Below are positions 55,960-64,000 of a stretch of 64,000 nt of DNA, piece after piece; within the stretch, counting starts at the first letter, position 1, and every line of letters starts with the position of its first letter. The stretch lies in the NCBI GenBank assembly GCA_037157565.1, contig JAZHRO010000013.1, forward strand, positions 80,655,501 through 80,719,500, in the 5' to 3' direction. The notes under the pieces are model-generated. The model saw only the letters and a list, made by a program, of their open reading frames with translations. It was not told where the DNA came from and ran no database searches. A program made the position numbers and the translations under genes. The DNA comes from Thalassia testudinum (lineage: Eukaryota > Streptophyta > Magnoliopsida > Alismatales > Hydrocharitaceae).

Positions 55960-56125
55960 TCTTCACAATATAAGACCAAGGAATCAGGTAGTTTTGGGTA
56001 CATCTGACGCATCTTCTTCATAGAAGGATGCCCAAGTCTGCAGTGCTAAAGTAAGGGATCATGGGAAATAGACACTGCCCCAGCAAACAAGGTCGGCGAG
56101 TCTAACTAATATAGTCCACCCCTTT

Positions 56126-56845
56126 CTATTCCACCACCAATAATATCACCCATGATTCGATCTTGGAAATAACAATGCCTCTCATCAAAAATAATACGGC
56201 ATCCAAGATCTCTGCAAATTTACTGACAGATAGAAGATTCATGGGAAACTCAGGAGCATAATATACTTGTTCTATCTTCATCTTGGATGTAGCATCTACA
56301 CATCCAACTACAGTCACAAGGGAAGTTACTCCATTGGCTACCTATACATCATTTATTCCATGTGAAGCCACAGGATTCTTTAGGCGATCTTTGTCTCCAG
56401 TAAGATGAACGGAGGCACTAGAATTAATTACCCATGCACTTCTGGTCTTCTGTTTCCTTACGCCAATTTTATGAGCTACAAACGCTAGCTCAATCAAATC
56501 TAAACTTGATCTACTCAGATCAACTCTCCACAACATCGGCAAGAGAATACTCATCGCCAACGATGGGAGGCGTGAGAGAAGGCTCATCACGCACTCAAAG
56601 CCACGAACAAGGCAATCATTGGCAATAATAGCACTTGCTGTCGGCAACTGCAAAAGCCAACCAACATTTTCACCGGTGGCAAACCACTTGGCGGCAGCAC
56701 TGCCAGCGTTGGCTGCCCACGCCACCGGATTGCTAACCAGCGCAGCCAATAGTGGCAGGCTGCCCCACTGCGCCGCCACTGCACCTCTGCCATGCTGTGC
56801 CAGTCCACGTGCTGCCCCTAGTGGTGGTACCACCGTAGATGACAT
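56126..56845 (-). pseudogene. Copia E leader peptide, protease and GAG-pre-integrase
   Basis: The frame from 56845 starts MSSTVVPPLGAARGLAQHGR, is Ala-rich for about 100 residues, then gives SAWVINSSASVHLTGDKDRL. The protease box is NSSAS in place of DSGAS, so the catalytic Asp is lost. A second frame (56126-56317) holds VYYAPEFPMNLLSVSKFAE. No gag capsid motif or CCHC knuckle occurs. Confidence 0.82.
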
Positions 56846-56944
56846 CCTTCATCATATCACCCTTAAGTTGGTGATCTGAACATGTTATGGTGGATTTTTG
56901 GTAGGATATTGGAGCACCGACCTAACATTGCCCCTCTAATACCA

Positions 56945-57076
56945 TATGGAGAATCAAAAGAATGCCTTACTTTCAAATGAAATCCTAACCCTCCTTTATA
57001 GAAAAGAGAACTAGGTTAATTACATAAATACCCCCTCAATATGAATAAAATATCATGCACCCCCTATAACTCAATA
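56945..57076 (-). repeat. 5' LTR of Copia E
   Basis: 132 bp. On the plus strand it runs from TATGGAGAATCAAAAG to ATAACTCAATA and matches 49359-49490. It is followed on the minus strand by TGGTATTAGAGG. Confidence 0.88.
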
Positions 57077-57931
57077 GTACCCAATTTCTTTGCCACGGTA
57101 GAACGACATATTAATTCAAAAATTGAAGGTTTTCAATCTGATGGAGGTGGTGAGTACCAAGCCTTGAAACAATTTCTTGATAAACATGGGATTATTCATC
57201 GCATGACCTATCCCAACACACATGAGCAAATTGGAGCATCAGAATGAAAAATCCACCATATTGTTGACACTGGGTTTACTCTACTTGCCCACTCCTCTGT
57301 GTCGCATCACTTTCGGCACTCTGCCTTCACTATTGCCATCTTTTTAATAAACAGACTACCCATAATCGTGCTACATAGCCAAAGTCCATGCTACCTTCTA
57401 CACCAAAAGCACCTAAACTGCCATTCTCTACCCATTTTTAGGTGCACTGTCTATCCTTTGTTGAGACCCTACAATTACTACAAATGTTCTTTCAAAACTA
57501 CACCCTACATTTTTTTGGGTTATACTTCAAATCATCATGATTATCTTTGCTGTGATCCTAAAGAGAATAAATACTACGCAGTCAAACATGTCAACTTTGA
57601 TGAAACTCTATTCCCTTTCAAGAACAGGTCCACACTTGGTCCTCTCCCTCCAAAGTGTGCATCTTCATCTCCATGGCCATCTATCTCCTTACCTGGTCCC
57701 TTCTCTCCTTCGTTGGAACCTATTGACTAAACCTCCTCCAATTTTTCACCTCCCACACCTCGAATGACGCACGTCAATACAAATGCACCTTCTTCTATGC
57801 CACAAGTACAATCTCCTCAGTGACAACTATGCCAATGACAACCAGTTGACTACAGAACTTTGGCTGGACTAAAGCATTTTAAGAATCATCCTCTCCTAGA
57901 TGCACTCATGGCTACTATTACCAGGGTCTTC
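57077..57931 (+). pseudogene. Copia F integrase, right part
   Basis: It resumes with NFFATVERHINSKIEGFQSD, then GGGEYQALKQFLDKHGIIHR (second catalytic Asp in QSDGGGEY, and the Glu region present), MTYPNTHEQIGASE and the C-terminal FLGYTSNHHDYLCCDPKENK block in later frames. It is cut by the LTR of element G at 57932. Confidence 0.82.
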
Positions 57932-59584
57932 ATTGCACAGCAATCATACGACCTAATTAACCTACATTAAGTTAGATTCTAGCATAACTTAGAAACAATG
58001 CATACATAAGCATCATAACTTACATAAAAGTTTAGAAGCCTTAAAGATAATATTACCATTTTATGCTCTAAAAGAGAGATGAAATGATTGCAGATGATCC
58101 GAGGCCACAAATGATAGATCAAACCATACGGATCTGATCAGGACAACGACGGGAGTCCAATGCTTCCGGAATCGTCTTGATCAGACATCCGTAGCATCAC
58201 GTACAATCCATAGAAGAACAGAAGCCAAGGAGCAAGATGACAGAAATCCAAGCCTCAGATGTAAAATCCGACCGTACGAATGGATCTGGATCAACAATCG
58301 TAGTCCAACGACGTAAAAATCATCTCGATCGGAGGCCTATAGCACCGTCTACAAAGCAAGGAAGATGGACGGCCCTGATAGCGTCGCCCCTCGCTGGGCC
58401 TCCAATCTCTGACTCTTCCCGCGCCTTGTGGGCCGTTGGATCGTCATCCAATGGCCACAAAGCGACCACGTCGTCGCCCCGCCCCACTTCATCAACTAAG
58501 AGGAGATTTTAACCGTTGGATCTCCATCCAATGGCTAAAGAGCGAACTTGCCAAAAATCCTCAACGCAACACAAAAGGCGATGCAGCTCAGCGGTTCGCG
58601 CCCTCACACACAATCGCGAGCTGCAGGATCAACTCGCACCGAGCGGAAAATCAGACAAGCGGAGTCGCACAGATTTAATTAGACCGTCAGATGGTGATCC
58701 AGCGGCGTAGATGCAACCGCATGGTGCGCGGATGGATGCTGGATGAGGCGGTTCGTGAACGCGTGGATGCACGCTCCAACAAAATGCGTCGTTGCACATG
58801 CATTCACGAAGGCATTAGCGCGCGCGATTTAGGCCATCCGATCGCGAGATCGGACGGCTGAGATCGCTAGCGCAATTTGAATAGAGCACGCGCGAGGCAA
58901 GCGGCGAGGAGCACGCGATCGGGATCCAAGGGCTACGGACGTGCCACGTGGTGCCACCAGAAGACATCCGCGCGTATAAGGGGCGTTGGAGGCTATTTTT
59001 AGGTGAGATCTAAGCCGTTAATCTCCCGATTGACGGATCTGATCGTACTAGGTTGTTGCACAAGTTGGAGAGCTAAAATGCCCACTTTACCCCTCATTAA
59101 AGCTATAAAAAGAGCCGAGGGCCCCCCAGTTGAGAGGCAACTCCCACCAAATATATCTCCAACCTCTCTATCTCTGCAACTCCTCTCCAGACTTCATCCC
59201 AACGCTCTGGATCTGAAGTGCTGCCTACTTCATACAAGCATCCCACAAGCAGCATCATCTGCTATCTTTCTCTATCTCTATCTCTCTATCTCTCTCTCTC
59301 TCTTTCTCTATCTACTCTTTAGCATAGTGATTTCTAGTTTAAAAGCTATTTCCAAATAGCAATAAAACTCTGATTCTCTGGATATCTGATGTCTATATGT
59401 ACATATATAAATATATAAATATTTATTTAGAACGACTATCTGAAAAGCTTTCGCATAAAAATCGTGTTTTGCCTCCCTGCGAACGACTTGATACTCACTG
59501 AAACTTTATAAATATTATTTGTTTCATCGTGATTCGTACTACAACGACATAATTAATTTTTAACGCATCTCATGGTTGAATAAG
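57932..59584 (+). repeat. 5' LTR of Athila-type element G
   Basis: About 1.65 kb, beginning ATTGCACAGCAATCATACG, directly before the tRNA-Asp type primer site. It has GC-rich middle blocks, a TATAAAAAGAGCC box near 59104, a CT-rich stretch at 59262-59310 and a U5-like end with CTCCCTGCGAACGACTTG. Three further LTR copies of the family occur at 6655, 46169 and 51677, all on the plus strand. Confidence 0.82.
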
Positions 59585-59585
59585 T

Positions 59586-59603
59586 TGGCGCCGTTGTCGG
59601 GGA
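59586..59603 (+). other. Primer-binding site, tRNA-Asp type
   Basis: TGGCGCCGTTGTCGGGGA is complementary to the 3' end of plant tRNA-Asp (one mismatch to the usual GTTGCCGGGG), the primer typical for Athila elements. Confidence 0.85.
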
Positions 59604-61132
59604 GGGAACAAAAATTTTCAAAAACTTTTCCTGTAAAGTGCTTATTTGATATTCTAACTTGCTATTTTTGGTTGCGCAGGAATCACAAAATTACAGGAAA
59701 ACATGGGCAACAACGGAAAAAAAATAAGTTCGAATCTTAGGTAAGTACTCGTAGCTTAGATTAGGTTAGATTTCCTTTCAGAAAAAAAATCCAAAAAAAA
59801 ATTAGGTGTTTTACTTGAACCTTAGGATTAGTTACATTTGTTTGCTCTCTAAAAAAAAATCTCTTTTAGTTAATTTAGGACTGAAATAAACTCTTATCTT
59901 AAAAATTCAATTCCTAAAAATCCGCTTGTCCAAAAATTCCAAAATTTTTACTGAAGTGGATTTTGAAGTCAAGAACAACATATCCAAATTTCGTGCAAAT
60001 CTGAGTAATATAAAAATTTTAAAAATTCATAAACTAAACTGTTATCAAATCGATTATTGTTCATGATTTTTCGAAGTTCAATTGACTTGAAATTTATGAC
60101 ATTGAATTCTTGTGAAAGTCAAGAATTTGGAAAAAATCCAAAAAAAATATTTTTTACACGTTTGATTGCACGATTTCTCAATCACTAACTGAAAGTCAAA
60201 AGACTGCAGAACTTCCAGTACACTTTAAATCTGAAAAAAATAAAAAACATGTATTAAAATTCTTGAAAAAATATTTTTCAAGTGCCTAGTTAGTGGTACA
60301 ATAATACCAATTGATTGCATTGCTTAGGTCGCACCATTTCCCTAATTTTGGACTTAAAAGGACCATATAGCACTATCTGCTCTTAGGGTTTCACATTAAG
60401 AGTAGAGCACACCTGCATTTCCATTCTTAAATGAAATCTATCAAACAATTGAGATTTGCAAAACTCTTGTGTGCCTCATCAGAACCCTTGATTGAAGATA
60501 TTAACTCAAGTGAACCCTAAAACTCACTAATACAAGCATTTGAACCTTAAAATTCACTTAATTATAAAAAAATTACTTTTGAACCCCTTGCCAGTACACT
60601 TCACATTTTGAAAATCATTTTTAAGGGCAACACCCCCTAACGCCTATTATATTCCAAAAGTACATCAAGCCTAAGCCTAAAACTAAGTAAACGTGCCCTA
60701 GGCAAGACTAATATTCTTAGGGACTTGAAATTAGATTGGGCTAAGATTAAGGTCCTGTCTACTTGAACCCACTGGTGACAAGAAAGGTTGGTGCAGTAAC
60801 CGCGTTAACCCTTAGTGGTGTCCCGCCATGTGAGGTGTCCTAGGGGGTCCCACCTTTTTGGCCAGCCAAGTAATTCAAGGGTTGATCTAACCTAGTCGTG
60901 TTTTGGGGAACCAAGGATCAGGTCTATTTAGGGTTTACACTCCAAGGAATAGCTTGATTGCTTGCATTGAAAGGGTGGGGTATGCTCTCATCTGTCTTCT
61001 CCTTCTCATCTACGGACATTCTTCTGGTGCATGCAAGGTAGAAGATCTCTACACCCTGATTTGCTATCACCTTTAGAAAGAAATCCTAAGGGAAGACCTA
61101 ATTGTCTAGAATCTGAATCTGAACCCTCTTCA
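59604..61132 (+). other. Leader of element G, no gene seen
   Basis: AT-rich sequence between primer site and gag. No conserved ORF. A long leader of this kind is normal for Athila elements. Confidence 0.6.
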
Positions 61133-62590
61133 ATGGCTAGTCACCACAACAAAGATGAGATCGAAGAGGAAGAATAAAATCTGAATCTAATGACTCTCTT
61201 ACAAAGGCAGATCACTAAGCAGGGCCGGCATCATGACAGACAAATAGAGGTCATAGTGCAAGCCATTACTCGACTCCAAAATGGAAGAGCAGACCGACCT
61301 CTCCGTGACTTTTACAATCCTCTTGAGGCCCAACCTAAACCTTTTATTAGGGTATCTCAGGATGGGAAAGATTTTGAACTCAAACCACAGATCATCAATC
61401 TGATTCCCCACTTCCATGACCACGATTCTAATGACCCCTTCCACCACCTTGAAGAACTATACATAAGGACCTTTGGCCTAGGAACCTGAATGAAAGGACC
61501 TTAATGATGAAAATATTCCAATTCTCCTTAAAAGATAAAGCTGCTTATTGGTTGAGGACTATTGGTAGACCAATCCTAACTTGGGAAGATTTGAGAAGCA
61601 CATTCCTAAAAAATTTATTTCCCGTAGGAAAAATCAATGCCCTTAGATGTGCCACTACAACCTTTAAGAAAAACCCTGGGAAACAACTACATGAGGCTTG
61701 GGAGAGATTTATTGATTTGGCTAGGAAATGCTCTCATCATGGGATTCCGAAGTGGCACTTGGCTCATATTTTCTATTATGGGTTAAGTAACAATTTGAAG
61801 AATTTTGTTGATGCAACATGTGGAGGTAATTTCCTAAGCAAAGATGCTGAGGGAGCCTTTCAATTATTTGAGAATATGAGCGAAAATTCCCTCAACAATG
61901 CCTCAATGTCCGCCTTTAACAAAGCAAATCAACCAAGGAGCGGAGTTTATGAAGTTAAGGATAATTCAAACTCGGTTGATTTAGAACTAATTGCACAACG
62001 ATTGGACAATGTGTAACTCATTGGAAAGAACCTTCTGAAGGGTAAGAGTTCCTTGGGTACACATTCCAAAATAAATCCTATGCCTACCCAAGGAGTTCCT
62101 ATGTTAACCCACACCCAACTCCCCAACCCTCTGGGTCAAGAAATGGTGCACAATCTTAATGACCTGACCATGGCTCCACCTATGAGCCAACTCTACTTGG
62201 ACCCATCTCTTTCTGGGTACCAAGGAGGGAGCTTAATGCCCTCAAATTCTGAACTAGGCATCCCGATGCCTAGTTATCCTAAGGATGTGAATGCACTCCA
62301 GGGTTAAACTAAAAATAATCCCTATTCAAATACTTACAACCTTGGATGGCGCAACCATCCTAACTTTGCTTGGTCAAGTCAGAAACCCACCCAGGGTCTT
62401 AACTTGACTAAGCCTAACACGTATGGGCAACCCAATAGTTACACAACCACGCACATATCAGCCACAACCTACTCAAGAAAACCAACCATGAGTTTGGTCC
62501 TTAAGGAAATGCGAGAAATGAATTTGAGACAAGGAAGAAATGAATTAATTGAGGACAGAATTGACGGGACAACTAAACCAGTTAATTGAT
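61133..62590 (+). pseudogene. Element G gag
   Basis: The frame from ATG 61133 is soon broken by TAA. Open parts are 61190-61489 and 61504-62016. Retrotransposon gag blocks: FSLKDKAAYWLRTIGRPILT, WEDLRSTFLKNLFPVGK, QLHEAWERFIDLARKCSHHG, IFYYGLSNNLKNFVDATCGG and LSKDAEGAFQLFENMSEN. These match the Athila gag pattern of a capsid without a clear CCHC finger nearby. A Pro/Asn-rich part follows to 62590. Confidence 0.85.
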
Positions 62591-62793
62591 GCTAGACAAC
62601 ACGGGATGCTGCCATCCCAACCCGTCCCCAACCCAAGGAACTTCAATAGGGTTAACTAGCACAACACACAGGCACATATAGTTCAACCTACTCCCCAGCA
62701 CCCACTTGGCTTCGTTAACCCTAACCAAGCTCCGCCTATTTTGCAAAACCCACCTCAACCTTCTAACCATACGCCTTTGCTAGTGCAGTAACC

Positions 62794-63515
62794 TTGAGAA
62801 GTGGAAGACAAATTCAATATCCTTACCCCTTCAAATCTAAATCTAGACAAGATCTTAAGGAGCTCGAATCTGACCTAGGAGATCAAGAAGACAAGGATCA
62901 GGACCCGAACACTCATGATTTCTCTCAAGCACCCTTTCCTGAAGCATTGAACAAACCTAGGAAAAAGAAAACCAATCCATCTGAGGAGTGGCTTGATATT
63001 TTTAAACAAGTCCAGGTGAACATACCACTCCTTGAGGTAATTGAGAATATCCCAGCCTGTGCGAAATTTTTGAAAGAAATGTGTACACCTAAACACTAGG
63101 CCAAATCATCCAAAAGGGTAGTGTTATCTGAACAAGCTAGTGTAGTTATCCTTAAAAACCTACCTTGAAAATAAAAAGATCCAAGAGCTCCTCTGATATC
63201 GTGTGTTGTTGGAGATACTACTTTTGATAAGGCTTTGTTAGATTTAGGTGCCTCCATAAATTTGATCCCCACAATGTTATATGAAAAATTTAACTTTGGA
63301 GAGCTAAAACCTACTGAGGTCACATTACAGCTAGCTGATTGATCTATGACTACACCACGGGAGATTATTGAGGATACAATCGTCAAGGTTCGTGATTTTT
63401 ATTTTTGTGTGGATTTCTTGATCCTTAACATGGAGGTACCGGAGAATTTGAAGAACACCCTGATAATTCTAGGAATACCACTTTTAGCTACTGCCAAGGC
63501 TAATATTGACTGAAT
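62794..63515 (+). pseudogene. Element G gag-pol linker and protease
   Basis: 62794-63099 gives SEEWLDIFKQVQVNIPLLEV and ENIPACAKFLKEMCTPK, the Athila block preceding protease. After stops, DKALLDLGASINLIPTMLYE carries the aspartic protease box DLGAS (around 63235-63252), followed by ELKPTEVTLQLAD and VDFLILNMEVPEN and ILGIPLLATAKANID. A stop occurs after QLAD. Confidence 0.85.
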
Positions 63516-63655
63516 CTAGCAGTATGGAAATCAAATTCAAGGACAAGAAGATGAAGATTAACATCTTTAAGGCCATTAAATAATTTGAGGATTGTAAAAT
63601 GATAAAAGATTCTGAGGATCATACTATTGAATATTATATGGAGTTAGGAGTATCC

Positions 63656-64000
63656 CACTCCGATCCTACAGGCCTTGACCCCCAAACCAATCAAGAGGTC
63701 AGTCACCCAATCACTAACTTGATTCTAAAACCTCTTGAGGTTAACTGTGATCCACCTTTGGACCCTTTATCCCAAGGACCCAAACCTGAGCTAAAATCTC
63801 TTCTTAATTATCTAAAATATGTTTTCTTGGGATCTAATCAAACTTACCCAGTGATTATTAGCTCTTATCTAACCCAAACTCAGGAAAATCAATTAATCCA
63901 AGTTTTGGGAAGAAACAGTAGAGCAATTGGTTGGACATTGGATGATCTGAAGGGAATCAATCCTACTTACTACACCCACAGAATCTATACTGAGGACAGA
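63656..64000 (+). pseudogene. Element G reverse transcriptase, N-terminal start
   Basis: The frame is open to the window edge: ELKSLLNYLKYVFLGSNQTY, PVIISSYLTQTQENQLIQVL, RNSRAIGWTLDDLKGINPTY and HRIYTED. This is the conserved stretch immediately before the RT palm in Athila pol. The catalytic boxes are beyond the window. Confidence 0.85.

Larger units (their letters stand above)
49359..57076 (-). mobile_element. Ty1/copia element E, gag-less, reverse orientation
   Basis: LTRs: 56945-57076 (5') and 49359-49490 (3'), 132 bp each. Target duplication ATACC (49354-49358)/GTACC (57077-57081) within the integrase of Copia F. PBS TGGTATTAGAGG follows the 5' LTR on the minus strand, and the purine tract is the complement of CTCCCCCTCAAGTTGG at 49491-49506. 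It is interrupted by a solo Athila-like LTR (51677-53267) and an L1 LINE (53639-55954). Without them it would be about 3.8 kb. The first ORF goes from an Ala-rich leader straight to the protease, so gag is missing, as in A, C and D. Confidence 0.88.
40449..57931 (+). mobile_element. Ty1/copia element F, gag-containing host of the second nest (5' part)
   Basis: A short LTR-like segment (about 40449-40598) is followed by TGGTATTAGAGCC (40599-40611), a tRNA-Met type primer site. After a long leader, a gag frame starts at ATG 46117 (MANFSPSSSSAMPSG). It resumes beyond a solo LTR with HHFLLLKLTPTNYLLWTTQL (47785-47845) and the UBN2-type gag core. Then come a CRFCKNDHG knuckle remnant, protease DNGASHH (48653), GAG-pre-integrase WHEHLGHPQSK and integrase, which is split by Copia E (…SDIASII / NFFATVERHI). 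The integrase end (57041-57730) is cut by Athila element G at 57932, so RT, RNase H and 3' LTR should lie beyond the window. Linking the LTR at 40449 with the gag at 46117 is inference. Confidence 0.7.
57932..64000 (+). mobile_element. Athila-type Ty3/gypsy element G, 5' part (runs off the window)
   Basis: The 5' LTR is about 57932-59584. A tRNA-Asp primer site TGGCGCCGTTGTCGGGGA follows at 59586, then a 1.5-kb leader. Gag (61133-62590), protease (63150-63515) and the start of RT (from about 63656) lie in the order of the Athila clade. Several stops break gag and protease, so the copy is decayed. It is inserted into the integrase end of Copia F. The 3' half and 3' LTR are outside. Confidence 0.88.

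Noticed and set aside
1..64000. tRNA, rRNA or microRNA genes
   Set aside because: No cloverleaf-compatible tRNA with A and B boxes or rRNA sequence was recognised by eye. The TGGTATCAGAGC and TGGCGCCGTTG strings are primer-binding sites of LTR elements, not tRNA genes. A tRNAscan-SE or Infernal run would be decisive.

Overview
This window reads as nuclear DNA of a flowering plant with a repeat-rich, low gene-density genome. The evidence is spliced plant protein genes with GT-AG introns, Ty1/copia LTR retrotransposons, an Athila-type Ty3/gypsy element primed by tRNA-Asp, L1 and RTE LINEs, hAT-like DNA elements and short LTR elements without coding capacity. I cannot name the species; a monocot or magnoliid-like genome with very long introns would fit, as a guess.

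Only two host genes are supported, both on the minus strand. (1) Positions 1240-20505 hold the first three coding exons of a NERD1-like (Arabidopsis At3g51050 type) FG-GAP/beta-propeller membrane protein. Exon 1 is 20443-20505, exon 2 is 19335-19493 and exon 3 is 1240-1491. The rest of the gene lies beyond the left edge. Its second intron is about 17.8 kb and is packed with transposons: two inverted hAT-like copies, a short LTR element, a solo Athila-like LTR, L1 and RTE LINE pieces, a second hAT-like element, and a 3.6-kb L1 copy in sense orientation. (2) Positions 23545-24811 hold the last three exons of a plant putative methyltransferase (PMT/DUF248 family). No upstream exon was recognised in the remaining 39 kb, so the gene either has an enormous intron or is truncated.

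From 24956 to 35272 there is one short non-coding LTR element (here TRIM B). It was invaded twice by Ty1/copia elements: Copia A (25440-29753, TSD TACAC) inside its body, and Copia C (30768-35150, TSD GTTTA/ATTTA) inside its 3' LTR. A related short LTR element (TRIM C) lies at 38208-39940. From about 40449 to beyond the right edge there is a second, deeper nest. Its host is a gag-containing Copia element F, which carries Copia D (TSD CTCCA), a solo Athila-like LTR (TSD CCACT), a reverse-oriented Copia E (TSD ATACC/GTACC) and a large Athila-type element G that runs off the window. Copia E itself contains a solo Athila-like LTR (TSD CTCTG) and an L1 LINE (TSD GACAATCTT).

The most interesting biology is a group of four Copia elements (A, C, D, E). 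All have LTRs of 130-165 bp, and their polyprotein starts almost directly at the protease, with no recognisable gag core or CCHC knuckle. Each inserted independently at its own TSD, which suggests mobilisation by gag supplied in trans, as known for barley BARE-2. In three of them the space between primer-binding site and protease holds GC-rich tandem-repeat leaders that differ from element to element. All coding sequence in the retroelements is decayed by stops or frameshifts. I see no RNA genes, CRISPR arrays or prokaryotic operons.
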